Assembly (NCBI GenBank): GCA_963726125.1
Contig: CAVSBG010000002.1
Location: 496,001 to 560,000, forward strand
DNA from: JAMXLO01 sp963726125
Lineage (GTDB): Bacteria; Pseudomonadota; Alphaproteobacteria; Acetobacterales; Acetobacteraceae
Direction: 5' to 3'
Length of the DNA: 64,000 nt
Part shown: positions 36,792 through 45,011 of the stretch, in pieces
How the letters are laid out: every line of letters starts with the position of its first letter
How positions within the stretch are numbered: position 1 is the stretch's first letter
Notes under the pieces: model-generated
Seen by the model: the letters and a program-made list of their open reading frames with translations, nothing else
What the model was told of the DNA's origin: nothing
Database searches by the model: none
Translations under genes and position numbers: made by a program

Positions 36792-37037
36792 ATGTCAGGC
36801 ATTCAACCGGTTGTCGCGCAGAAGAGCCCGTATCGGATGGAGGTGGAGGCCGGCAAGTCGTACTGGTGGTGTGCCTGCGGCAAGAGCGGCAATCAGCCGT
36901 TCTGCGATGGCTCGCACAAGGGCAGCGGGTTCTCGCCGATCGAGTTCAAGGCCGAAGAGTCCGGCACGGTCGCATTCTGCGGCTGCAAGGCCACCGGCAA
37001 TCAGCCGCGCTGCGACGGGACGCATCGTAGTTTGTAA
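36792..37037 (+). CDS. Dual CDGSH iron-sulfur protein
   Basis: 81-residue protein with two CDGSH [2Fe-2S] motifs, each with three Cys and one His: CACGKSGNQPFCDGSH (about 28-43) and CGCKATGNQPRCDGTH (about 63-78). Family members are redox or cluster-transfer proteins related to mitoNEET; the tandem arrangement is the compact bacterial type. AGGAA precedes the ATG. It sits between an aminotransferase and an enolase-superfamily gene, probably co-transcribed, so it may serve a redox step of the pathway or simply be a hitchhiker. Confidence 0.92.
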   Translation: MSGIQPVVAQKSPYRMEVEAGKSYWWCACGKSGNQPFCDGSHKGSGFSPIEFKAEESGTVAFCGCKATGNQPRCDGTHRSL

Positions 37038-37067
37038 ACGTCCCTCCCCAACGACGGAGGAAACACC

Positions 37068-38174
37068 ATGAAAATCGACGACGTATCGCTGACAATCTTC
37101 ACATGGGACGGCATCCCGGCAACGCGCTATCACCTCGGCGCGCTTGCCTCGTCCACCAGCAGCCTCGGGCTACTGCGCATCCACACGGATGAGGGATTGG
37201 AGGGGCATGCTTTCCTCGGTGCGGCGACGAACCCCGCGGCGATGGATGGCCCGCAGCTCATACGTACGCTGAAGCCGATGCTGATGGGACAGAACCCCCT
37301 GGAGCGCGAGCGTATCCACGGTGCGATGCGTCTGGTCTCGCGCATCGTCAGCTACCGGACGATCGGCGCGGTGGATACGGCGCTGTGGGACCTGTGCGGC
37401 AAGATCGCGAAACTGCCGGTGCACGCATTGATGGGGACGTGCCGAACGTCCATCATGGCTTATGCCAGTTCACAAGTGTTGCCGGATATCGCGGCCTATG
37501 TGGATCAGGCGCAGACCTTCAAAGCCAATGGCTGGCGAGCCTATAAGATCCATCCGCCACGCGACCCCGTTGAGGACATCAAAGTCTGCCAGGCTGTCCG
37601 CAAGGCGGTCGGCGACGACTTCCGTCTGATGCTGGATTCGACCTGGAGCTACAACTATACGGACGCGCTGCGCGTCGGGCGCGCGATCGAGGAGCTGGGA
37701 TATTACTGGTACGAAGATCCAATGTCTGACGAAGACATCTACAACTACGTCAAGCTGCGGGAAAAGCTCGACATCCCGATCATGGCAACGGAATTCCCCG
37801 CTGGTGGATTGGAGACGTATCCGATCTGGCTGACCGAGCGCGCAACCGACTATCTACGCGGCGACATCCCGAACAAGGGCGGCCTCACCACGATGCTGAA
37901 AACCGCGCATCTCGGCGAGGCGTTCAACATCAAGTACGAAATCCACCACTCAGGGAATTCGCTGAACAACTTGGCGAATTTGCATCTCTGCATGGCGATC
38001 CGCAACACTACGATGTTCGAGGTGTTGCTGCCGGATGGCGCGCATAAATACGGTATGGCGAAGGACCTGGAGATTGATCAGGAAGGCATGCTGCATGCGC
38101 CAAATGGACCTGGGCTGTCAGCCGAAATCGACTTCGATCTGATCAAGCGGAAGACGGAGGCGGTGCTAAGCTGA
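37068..38174 (+). CDS. Mandelate racemase/muconate-lactonizing-type enolase superfamily enzyme
   Basis: 368-residue metalloenzyme. The N-terminal capping domain is followed by a TIM barrel with a candidate catalytic Lys in WRAYKIHPPRD (about 160). Metal ligands Asp and Glu are in LMLDSTWSYN, YYWYEDPMSDED and IMATEF, and a His base is in IHHSGNSLNN (about 295). The second position after the catalytic Lys is His (KIH rather than KxK), as in the MR/D-tartrate-dehydratase-like groups. It likely abstracts a proton alpha to a carboxylate (racemase or acid-sugar dehydratase). GGAGGAAACACC precedes the start. It is last gene of the plus-strand operon. Confidence 0.9.
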   Translation: MKIDDVSLTIFTWDGIPATRYHLGALASSTSSLGLLRIHTDEGLEGHAFLGAATNPAAMDGPQLIRTLKPMLMGQNPLERERIHGAMRLVSRIVSYRTIGAVDTALWDLCGKIAKLPVHALMGTCRTSIMAYASSQVLPDIAAYVDQAQTFKANGWRAYKIHPPRDPVEDIKVCQAVRKAVGDDFRLMLDSTWSYNYTDALRVGRAIEELGYYWYEDPMSDEDIYNYVKLREKLDIPIMATEFPAGGLETYPIWLTERATDYLRGDIPNKGGLTTMLKTAHLGEAFNIKYEIHHSGNSLNNLANLHLCMAIRNTTMFEVLLPDGAHKYGMAKDLEIDQEGMLHAPNGPGLSAEIDFDLIKRKTEAVLS

Positions 38175-38209
38175 ACTTGGGGGTCGGCCGGGAAGAAGGA
38201 CAGAATAGA

Positions 38210-38406
38210 AAGCAAGTCTTGGACACAGATTACACAGAGAAGAAGATTAGCCACAGATTACACGGAGAGTAAGGAATTTGGCCGCTGCGCGGCGTAGGTT
38301 TCGATGCCCTATCGCGCGGAGCGGATTATATTTCTTCCTTTCCGTGTAATCTGTGGCTTAATCTTCTTCTCTGTGTAATCTGTGTTGATTATGGATTACT
38401 TGCTTT
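38210..38406. repeat. Long hairpin element between convergent genes
   Basis: About 50-bp arms (38222-38272 and 38335-38386) are nearly perfectly complementary, built of CACAGATTACACAGAGAAGA and CCACAGATTACACGGA. The outermost ends AAAGCAAGT and ACTTGCTTT also pair. The element fills the whole gap between convergent genes, so it may act as a bidirectional terminator. Confidence 0.85.
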
Positions 38407-38411
38407 TATCC

Positions 38412-39593
38412 TTACCCCAGCAACCCCCGCCCCGCCAGATTCCGCATCAAAGCCCCCACACCAAAACTCCAAGCCTCACACCGATCGGTCGGCATCATCC
38501 TATTGACCAGCCGTCCCAGCTTCGGCGCTGCGATCGTCACCAGATCCCCGGTCTTGTGGGTAAATCCCTTCCCTGGCGCATCGCGGTCCTCCACCGGCGC
38601 GAACATCGTGCCGAGGAACAGCACGGCCCCGTCCGGGAAGCGGTGATGCTCGTTCACCATCTGCGCCACCAAATCCGCCGGATCGCGACTGATCTTCGCG
38701 ATCGACGAAGCACCTTCCAGCCGGAACCCATCCTCCCCTTCGACGCTCAACGAAACCGTCGTCTGCCGGATGTCGTCCAACGTGAAGCCTGCATCGAACA
38801 ACCGCAGGAAGGCCCCTATGGCGCAGGAGGCATTGTTGTCCTTCGCCTTGCCGAGCAACAGCGCCGACCGCCCCTCCACATCCCGCAGGTTTACGTCGTT
38901 TCCCAATCCCGCACCAACAATCCGGCCGGTTGACGAAGCGGCCAGCACCACCTCGGGCTCCGGGTTGTTCCATGATGAATTCGGGTGGATCCCCGCATCC
39001 ATGCCGGTACCGACAGCGGCCATCGGCTGCGCCTTGGTGAAGATCTCCGCGTCCGGCCCAATGCCAACCTCGAGATACTGGCTCCATGCGCCTTGCTCGA
39101 TCAGCACCTGCTTGAGATGTGCAGCCTCTGCCGACCCGGGCTTCAATTTCGCCAGATCATCGCCAACCAGCCGGTTGACGACGGTGCGGATTTCGGCCGC
39201 GGCACTGAGGTCGCCGCGGGCTCGTTCCTCGATGACACGTTCGATCATCGACAGAACGAATGTCACGCCGGCCGCCTTGATCGCCTGGAGATCGATCGGC
39301 GCCAGCAGCCAGGGCTTGCTTCGATCACGGCCGTCCGCCGGCGTGTTCGCCAGCACGTCATCCAGCCTGCCAATACGTTCGCCGGTTGCTGCGCGCAGAC
39401 GGACCGCCGGGGCGTCGGATTCGCATAGATCGCGCATGGTCGGAAAGGTGGCCGAAATGTCGATCAGATCGCCATCGCGCACTGCAACGACCGATGGGCC
39501 GCCGACATCAGGTCGCCAGACACGCCCCGCCAGCGCGGCCTGCGCGCTGTCGTCGGGCAGCACCGGCTGCAACGCGTCACGAAGTGTCGTCAT
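38412..39593 (-). CDS. Fumarylacetoacetate-hydrolase family protein
   Basis: 393-residue FAH-superfamily protein. The C-terminal half carries the family features: EPEVVLAASSTGRIVGAGLG (metal-binding Glu pair), GNDVNLRDVEGRS, LGKAKDNNASCAIGAF and KTGDLVTIAAPKLGRL. Members cleave carbon-carbon bonds or hydrate/decarboxylate beta-keto or 2-oxo acids using Mg2+. ATG 39593 is preferred over the in-frame codon at 39623 because GGGAGG lies just before it. It is convergent with the enolase-superfamily gene across the hairpin element and is plausibly part of the same catabolic island. Substrate unknown. Confidence 0.9.
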   Translation of the reverse strand: MTTLRDALQPVLPDDSAQAALAGRVWRPDVGGPSVVAVRDGDLIDISATFPTMRDLCESDAPAVRLRAATGERIGRLDDVLANTPADGRDRSKPWLLAPIDLQAIKAAGVTFVLSMIERVIEERARGDLSAAAEIRTVVNRLVGDDLAKLKPGSAEAAHLKQVLIEQGAWSQYLEVGIGPDAEIFTKAQPMAAVGTGMDAGIHPNSSWNNPEPEVVLAASSTGRIVGAGLGNDVNLRDVEGRSALLLGKAKDNNASCAIGAFLRLFDAGFTLDDIRQTTVSLSVEGEDGFRLEGASSIAKISRDPADLVAQMVNEHHRFPDGAVLFLGTMFAPVEDRDAPGKGFTHKTGDLVTIAAPKLGRLVNRMMPTDRCEAWSFGVGALMRNLAGRGLLG

Positions 39594-39661
39594 CGAGTAT
39601 CCTCCCCTTCCCGGCCTTGGCACCCCATATTACGCACAACGAAGACTTTGGAGGCAGGCCC

Positions 39662-40090
39662 ATGAGGCTGTTCGGTTCATCACACGCCGCGGATACCGAG
39701 ACATATCCTGTGCAACACACGGACGAAGAATGGCGCGCAAAGCTGTCACCCGCGCAATATCAGGTGCTGCGCAAGCACGGCACGGAGCGCGCCGGAACCA
39801 GTCCACTGAACGCGGAAAAGCGCCACGGTAAGTTCATCTGCGCCGGTTGTGGGCAGAACCTGTTTGCCTCGGACACCAAGTTCGAGAGCGGCACGGGCTG
39901 GCCGAGCTTCTACCAGCCGCTGGAGGGCGCAGTCGGCACTACCGAGGATCGCAGCCTGTTCATGTCCCGTGTCGAAGTGCATTGCGGCAACTGCGGTGGT
40001 CATCTGGGTCACGTGTTCGATGACGGGCCGCGGCCGACCGGGCAGCGCTACTGCATGAACGGCGCGGCAATGGACTTCAAGCCGGACTGA
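39662..40090 (+). CDS. msrB: Peptide-methionine (R)-S-oxide reductase
   Basis: 142-residue MsrB that repairs methionine-R-sulfoxide. Zinc-binding pairs are CAGC (about 60) and CGNC (about 109). The catalytic Cys is in GQRYCMNGAAMDF near the C-terminus, and the conserved GTGWPSFYQP loop is present. ATG 39662 has GGAGG upstream; the long upstream extension in the same frame is antisense to the FAH gene. It is convergent with tadA. Cytoplasmic, since there is no signal peptide. Confidence 0.96.
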   Translation: MRLFGSSHAADTETYPVQHTDEEWRAKLSPAQYQVLRKHGTERAGTSPLNAEKRHGKFICAGCGQNLFASDTKFESGTGWPSFYQPLEGAVGTTEDRSLFMSRVEVHCGNCGGHLGHVFDDGPRPTGQRYCMNGAAMDFKPD

Positions 40091-40122
40091 AGTGGCGAGT
40101 GCGGGCCGGTTTTTGTCACGGG

Positions 40123-40563
40123 CTACCGTCGCTCCCCGAAGAACTCCCGTAGCAACGCTCCGGCTTCCGCTTCTCGCACACCACCCACCACCTCTGGCCG
40201 GTGGAAACACGACGGCGCGTCGAACACCCGCGCGCCATGCTCCACGCCGCCCCCCTTCGGGTCGTAGGCTCCGAACACCACCCGCCGTACCCGGAAGAAG
40301 CTCGCCGCCTGGGCACACATCGGACACGGCTCCAGCGTCACCACCAAGTCGCAATCGGGCAGCCGCGGGTGGCCGCGCACCGAGGCCGCCGCGCGAAGTG
40401 CCAGCAGTTCGGCATGGGCCGTTGGATCGTTTCGCGCCGCTACTTCGTTGCCCGCTCGCGCCAGCACCGCGCCCGTGCCGTCCAGCACGACGGCGCCCAC
40501 GGGTACCTCGCCACGCGCTGCCGCAGCCCTCGCCTCGGCCAGTGCAATCTCCATCGGTCCCAT
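40123..40563 (-). CDS. tadA: tRNA adenosine(34) deaminase
   Basis: 146-residue zinc deaminase that converts A34 to inosine in tRNA-Arg(ACG). The HAE motif (TAHAELLAL, about 49-57) and PCPMCA (about 79-84) supply the zinc ligands and catalytic Glu. The overall length and the FGAYDPKGGGVEHG segment fit TadA. In many alphaproteobacteria it is next to the RluB-type and rsmD genes; here it is divergent from a carboxymuconolactone decarboxylase-like gene inserted between. Confidence 0.95.
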   Translation of the reverse strand: MGPMEIALAEARAAAARGEVPVGAVVLDGTGAVLARAGNEVAARNDPTAHAELLALRAAASVRGHPRLPDCDLVVTLEPCPMCAQAASFFRVRRVVFGAYDPKGGGVEHGARVFDAPSCFHRPEVVGGVREAEAGALLREFFGERR

Positions 40564-40601
40564 GCAACATGATCCTCGGAACGGAAGGACGGGAGGCAGC
40601 G

Positions 40602-41168
40602 ATGCCGCGCATTCCGCTGGTAACGGAAGCCAGCATGACGGACGCCCAGCGCCGGGTCTACGACGCGATGCGCAGCGGTCCGCGCCGCTCGCCGCCCGTC
40701 GGGCCGCTGGCCGCCGCGATGCACCGGCCGGACCTTGCCGAGAAATGGTCGGAGCTGGGCCTTGTGCTGCGGTTCAATTCCAGCTTTCCGCCGCGGCTCC
40801 GCGAGTTCGTCATCCTGCTGACCGGCCGCTTCTGGGACTGCCAGTTCGAGTGGTTCTCCCACGAGTCCGAAGCGCGCAAGGCGGGCCTGAGCGCGCAGAC
40901 GATCGAGACGCTGCGCCGCGGCGGCAGCACGTTCCAGGCACCGGATGAGCAGGCGATCCACGACTACGCGATCGAGCTGTTACGCGACCACCGCGCCTCG
41001 GATGCGACCTATCAACGAGTGCTTGCGGCGTATGACGTCGCCGGCATCGTCGAGCTGACCGCGCTCATCGGCTACTACGCGATGGTGGCGCTGACGCTGA
41101 ACGCGCATGACATCGGCGTGCCGGAGGGCGAGACGCTGCCCTTGCCCGACCTCGGTGCGGCGGACTAG
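40602..41168 (+). CDS. Carboxymuconolactone decarboxylase-like protein
   Basis: 188-residue all-helical protein of the CMD/AhpD-like fold. Helical segments include RLREFVILLTGRFWDCQFEW, then FSHESEARKAGLSAQTIE, and EQAIHDYAIELLRDHRAS. The CxxC of AhpD is absent (only one Cys, in WDCQFEW), so peroxidase activity is unlikely and a decarboxylase or isomerase role is possible. GGGAGG five bases before ATG 40602 fixes the start; upstream in-frame sequence is antisense to tadA. It is followed at 9 bp by the PuuD-like gene. Confidence 0.85.
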   Translation: MPRIPLVTEASMTDAQRRVYDAMRSGPRRSPPVGPLAAAMHRPDLAEKWSELGLVLRFNSSFPPRLREFVILLTGRFWDCQFEWFSHESEARKAGLSAQTIETLRRGGSTFQAPDEQAIHDYAIELLRDHRASDATYQRVLAAYDVAGIVELTALIGYYAMVALTLNAHDIGVPEGETLPLPDLGAAD

Positions 41169-41177
41169 CAATCCGCC

Positions 41178-41894
41178 ATGGACAAGCGACCCGTCATCGG
41201 CGTGACCCTGGATTCCGAGCAGCCTGGCGGCTACTCCAAATACCCCTGGTATGCGATCCGGCAGAACTATGCCGATGCCATTATCGCCGCCGGCGGATTG
41301 CCGATCGCCCTGCCGCATGACGCGGCGCTGGCGGCGGCGTATCTGGATCGGATCGATGCGCTGGTGGTGACGGGCGGCGCGTTCGATGTGCATCCCTCGC
41401 TGTACGGCGAGGCGGACATGCACGCGACGGTGACGCTGAAGGAGGGTCGCACGGCGGCAGAGCTGGCGCTGACCAATGGGGCGCTGGAGCGGGATATGCC
41501 GGTGCTGGGCATCTGCGGTGGGGAACAGCTGCTGGCGGTGGCACTCGGCGGCACGCTGATCCAGCACATCCCGGACTCGATCACCGACGCGCTGGAGCAC
41601 GAGCAGCCCAACCCACGCCACGAATCCGGCCATCCGGTCGCAGTGCGTAGTGGCACGTTGCTGCACCGCATCGTCGGCGCGACCGAGATGCGGGTGAATT
41701 CCGCGCATCATCAGGCGGTGCGCGAGCCTGGATCGCACGCAGTGGTCAATGCCATTGCGCCGGATCAGGTGATCGAGGGCGTGGAGGATGCGCGCTATCG
41801 TTTCTGCCTCGGCGTGCAGTGGCACCCGGAGTTCTTCATTGATCCCGGCGATCGCCGCATCTTCGACGCGCTGATCGCCGCCTGCCGCGCATGA
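41178..41894 (+). CDS. Gamma-glutamyl-GABA hydrolase-like class I glutamine amidotransferase
   Basis: 238-residue peptidase C26 family protein. The nucleophile Cys is in LGICGGEQLL (about 115), and the His-Glu pair is in LGVQWHPEFF (about 215). GGAFDVHPSLYGE is the PuuD-type oxyanion/loop region. Such enzymes cleave gamma-glutamyl amides in polyamine or amine catabolism. Overlaps the next gene by 4 bp (ATGA). Placement with a pseudouridine synthase gene probably reflects compact packing rather than shared function. Confidence 0.92.
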   Translation: MDKRPVIGVTLDSEQPGGYSKYPWYAIRQNYADAIIAAGGLPIALPHDAALAAAYLDRIDALVVTGGAFDVHPSLYGEADMHATVTLKEGRTAAELALTNGALERDMPVLGICGGEQLLAVALGGTLIQHIPDSITDALEHEQPNPRHESGHPVAVRSGTLLHRIVGATEMRVNSAHHQAVREPGSHAVVNAIAPDQVIEGVEDARYRFCLGVQWHPEFFIDPGDRRIFDALIAACRA

Positions 41895-42622
41895 GCGATC
41901 CCCCGCGCGGGGAACGTATTGCGAAGTGGCTGGCGCGGGCCGGCGTCGCCAGCCGTCGCGATGCAGAACGGCTGATTGGCGAGGGGCTGGTCAGGATCAA
42001 CAACGCGACGGTGACACATCCCGCCACGTTCGTCGTTCCCGACGACATCGTCGTGGTGAACGGTGTGGCGGTCGATGCCCCGGAGCGCTCGCGGCTTTGG
42101 CGCTATCATAAGCCGGTCGGACTGGTGACGACACATCGTGATCCGCAGGCTCGGCCGACGGTGTTCGAGAAACTGCCGCCCGGCATGCCGCGCGTGGTCA
42201 GTGTCGGGCGGCTCGATCTGACGAGCGAGGGGTTGTTACTTCTGACAAACGATGGTGCGCTGGCGCGGAAGCTGGAACTTCCGGCGACGGGATGGCTGCG
42301 GCGCTATCGCGTGCGCGTGCATGGCGTGCCTGATCAGAAGCGGCTGGCGGCGTTAGCCAATGGTGTCACGATCGAGGGCATTGCGTATGGCCCGATCGAT
42401 GCGGGCCTCGATTCCCGCAAGGGCGAGAACGCGTGGCTCACTGTCAGCTTGCGCGAGGGTCGCAACCGCGAGGTGCGCCGCGTGATGGCGCATCTCGGGT
42501 TTGCGGTGTCGCGGCTTATCCGCATCGCGTACGGCCCGTTCCAGCTTGGCACGTTGTCGCGTGGGGCGGTGGACGAGGTACCGGCGCGGGTGCTGCGCGA
42601 TCAGTTGCCGCGGGATGCTTAG
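41891..42622 (+). CDS. RsuA/RluB-family rRNA pseudouridine synthase
   Basis: 243-residue pseudouridine synthase acting on rRNA. The N-terminal S4 domain (about 8-50, ERIAKWLARAGVASRRDAER) binds RNA. The catalytic Asp is in VGRLDLTSEGLLLLTND (about 108), and REGRNREVRRVMAHLG is the conserved RsuA-family tail motif. Arrangement before rsmD suggests RluB (23S U2605) rather than RsuA, but I cannot fix the target. Its end runs directly into a hairpin element. Confidence 0.94.
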   Translation: MSDPPRGERIAKWLARAGVASRRDAERLIGEGLVRINNATVTHPATFVVPDDIVVVNGVAVDAPERSRLWRYHKPVGLVTTHRDPQARPTVFEKLPPGMPRVVSVGRLDLTSEGLLLLTNDGALARKLELPATGWLRRYRVRVHGVPDQKRLAALANGVTIEGIAYGPIDAGLDSRKGENAWLTVSLREGRNREVRRVMAHLGFAVSRLIRIAYGPFQLGTLSRGAVDEVPARVLRDQLPRDA

Positions 42623-42767
42623 CAAGGATTCACCACGGAGGACGTGCGAGGACCACGGAGCGCCACGGGAAGCAACTTCCGTGCGCTTCGCGCGAAGCGC
42701 AATCATCGCTACCTCTGTGGCACTCCGTGGTCCTCCGCCTACTCCGTGCTAATGACTTCCTGTCGCC
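42621..42767. repeat. Long hairpin element between rluB-type gene and rsmD
   Basis: Arms containing CCACGGAGGACGTGCGAGGA CCACGGAG on the left and CTCCGTGGTCCTCCGCCTAC TCCGTG on the right pair around the palindrome GCGCTTCGCGCGAAGCGC (42683-42700). The same palindrome is at the centre of the copies at 6.7 and 18.7 kb. The left arm begins immediately at the stop codon of the upstream gene. Confidence 0.85.
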
Positions 42768-42782
42768 CCGCTGCACTGGTCC

Positions 42783-43343
42783 ATGAGGATTGTCGCCGGC
42801 ACCTGGCGCGGCCGTGCCCTGATCGCCCCCTCGGGAGGGACGACACGTCCCACAGCCGACCGAGTCCGCCAAGCGGTGTTCGATATGCTGCTGCATGCAC
42901 CATGGGGTGGTCGCGAGACAGTAGAAGGCGTCCATGTGCTCGACGTATTCGCGGGCACGGGAGCGTTTGGGCTGGAAGCACTCTCGCGTGGTGCCTCGCA
43001 TGCCACGTTCATCGAGCACGACCGTGCCGCTCTCGCCGCATTGCGCGCGAATATCGCTGCCTGCCGCGCTGAGGATCGCTGCACTGTTCTCGCGATCGAT
43101 GCACTCGCCACCCCCGGCGGCCAACCTGCGAGCCTGGTGTTCCTGGATCCTCCGTACCACCACGACCTTGTGCCACGCGCTGTCGCCCGCCTGCGCGCTG
43201 TCGAATGTCTCGGGCCCGATGCCCTGCTGATCGCCGAGACCGCGCGCGACGATGCACCGCCGACCACCGATGCGCTGGCTGAACGCAGCCACGGCGCGGC
43301 GCGGATCACCGTCTGGCGCGAAACGTTTGATCTGGATCAATGA
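42783..43343 (+). CDS. rsmD: 16S rRNA (guanine(966)-N2)-methyltransferase
   Basis: 186-residue SAM-dependent methyltransferase of 16S rRNA. It opens MRIVAGTWRGRALIAPSG with TRPTADRVRQAVFDML, a signature of RsmD. The SAM-binding motif is VLDVFAGTGAFGLEALSRGA (about 51-70), and the catalytic NPPY-type motif reads FLDPPYHHD (about 121). No strong Shine-Dalgarno sequence is visible. The hairpin element lies only 16 bp upstream, so its own promoter may be within or beyond that element. Confidence 0.95.
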   Translation: MRIVAGTWRGRALIAPSGGTTRPTADRVRQAVFDMLLHAPWGGRETVEGVHVLDVFAGTGAFGLEALSRGASHATFIEHDRAALAALRANIAACRAEDRCTVLAIDALATPGGQPASLVFLDPPYHHDLVPRAVARLRAVECLGPDALLIAETARDDAPPTTDALAERSHGAARITVWRETFDLDQ

Positions 43344-43400
43344 CCCGCGCCCAGCCACGGCGAAAGCTGCCTGTTCGCCGACGTTGATGGGGGAGGAACT

Positions 43401-45002
43401 GTGCTGGCCCAAGGAACCGCGACGGTTGACCGGCTGCGAGACGAAATCCAGGGGGTCCGCTACCGCGAGGCGACGACCACCTTCTGCCGCCTCGTCGCCG
43501 AACAGGATCGTCCACTCAAGGACATGATCAGGCAGGCGATCGCCGCGGCCGCCCCCTATGTCCAGGTCCCCTCGCACATGATGCGTCTGCCAACAGGCGA
43601 GATGCGCGGCGTGAACTACGACCACACCATCCTGGGCTGGCGCGGCGCGATCTCGCTGATGCGGGAACTCGGTGGCACACGCGGGATCCTGCCGAACGTC
43701 CAGGCCATGTGGTACGTGCCGCAAGGCCTCAACGTCTGGGAGCAGGTCATCTGCGAGTTTCCAGGCCACTACGCGCGGGACGGTGAACAGTGCAACCGCA
43801 AGTTCCCTGGTCCGGACGAGCACGTAAATCGCTTCGACGGACCGGCTTGGAACGTGCCGAAGATCTATTTCCAGGATCACGAACCGATCGAGGGCGGCTC
43901 GGTGGACGATCGTCTGGCTGCGATGAACTGGGCGATCTCCGAAGGCGACAAGGCGGAGGCGTACGGGCTCTTCCTCGGCTTGGCGAAACAGCCGGAGAAC
44001 CGTGAGCGTTTGAAGGACGCCATCCTGTTCGCCGGGATCATCGATCTCCAGGATACCATCATCAATCGCGGCGGCTATCAGAACATCGGCCACAAGGCAC
44101 TGCGCGCGCGGGCACTGGTGGACATTGCCGACTTCCTGGGCTGGGACGATGCCCACGAGCTGATGTACACCGTGGTGCCGGATCTGGGCTGTTCGCCGCA
44201 TCTGCATGGGCTGTGGACCGAGATCAGCAACATCTGCCGCATGGAGTTGCCCGACCACGCATCGATCCCGAAACGCTCCGACGCGCCGGTGAGCGAGCGC
44301 GAACTCGACGTGCTGACCGAGACGCTGCTGTGGGGCGGTCCCTACGAAGTGAACGCCACGATCATGCGCCTGTTCCGGCGCGGCGCCGGTATCCTGGATG
44401 TCGGCGATGCAGTCGTGGTCTGCTTCCAGCGCTATCTGATCGATGTACTGGAGCATCCGAACGCGTTCCTGCATCCGACGCATGCACTGGACTACATGAA
44501 CGTCGTGCAGTCATGGACGCGGAACCACGACAACCCGCATCAGGTGAAGGCGGTGTTCATGGGCGCGCGCTTCATGAACGATACGATACGCTCCAACGCC
44601 ATGGTCCCTCGCGACCCCAAATCCGCGCTGGAATCACGCCACGCCTATCGCGCCTGGGCCGATGACATCGCCATCGATCGTCTGTTGGCGGTGCTGAAGC
44701 GATATGTGCTGGCGCAGGACGCACCGCGTTCATGTGCTCTGGTCAACTCGTATCTTGAGCGGACCAGTGAGCGGCGCGACCTGCTCGACGCGATCACATA
44801 CGCCGCGTGCCACTGGCAGAACGACCCGCATGTCATGCGCAACTGCGCCTCTTCGCTCGAGGAGTTCCGGCACAACCGGACCACGCGGCGGGACGACATC
44901 ATCCGTGGGTTCGTCAAGCATCAGGCACGCTACGTGAAGCGCGCCCCGACCCACGACTGCTATCAGGTCTATGTCGATTACTTCCAGTCCGGCAACGGCT
45001 GA
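43401..45002 (+). CDS. Large helical histidine-rich protein, family not recognised
   Basis: 533 residues, GTG start with GGGGGAGGAACT directly upstream. The protein looks soluble and mostly helical, with regularly spaced His motifs: QNIGHKALRARALVDIADFL then GWDDAHELM (about 230), PDLGCSPHLHGLW (about 270), LEHPNAFLHPTHALDYM (about 360), NHDNPHQVKAVFM and ACHWQNDPHVM (about 475). Such spacing suggests a metal- or haem-binding site, but no established motif is complete. No signal peptide or TM segment is seen. It is followed 9 bp later by a second unknown gene, so the two are likely an operon. I do not assign a function. Confidence 0.8.
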   Translation: MLAQGTATVDRLRDEIQGVRYREATTTFCRLVAEQDRPLKDMIRQAIAAAAPYVQVPSHMMRLPTGEMRGVNYDHTILGWRGAISLMRELGGTRGILPNVQAMWYVPQGLNVWEQVICEFPGHYARDGEQCNRKFPGPDEHVNRFDGPAWNVPKIYFQDHEPIEGGSVDDRLAAMNWAISEGDKAEAYGLFLGLAKQPENRERLKDAILFAGIIDLQDTIINRGGYQNIGHKALRARALVDIADFLGWDDAHELMYTVVPDLGCSPHLHGLWTEISNICRMELPDHASIPKRSDAPVSERELDVLTETLLWGGPYEVNATIMRLFRRGAGILDVGDAVVVCFQRYLIDVLEHPNAFLHPTHALDYMNVVQSWTRNHDNPHQVKAVFMGARFMNDTIRSNAMVPRDPKSALESRHAYRAWADDIAIDRLLAVLKRYVLAQDAPRSCALVNSYLERTSERRDLLDAITYAACHWQNDPHVMRNCASSLEEFRHNRTTRRDDIIRGFVKHQARYVKRAPTHDCYQVYVDYFQSGNG

Positions 45003-45011
45003 GGGAGCGTC

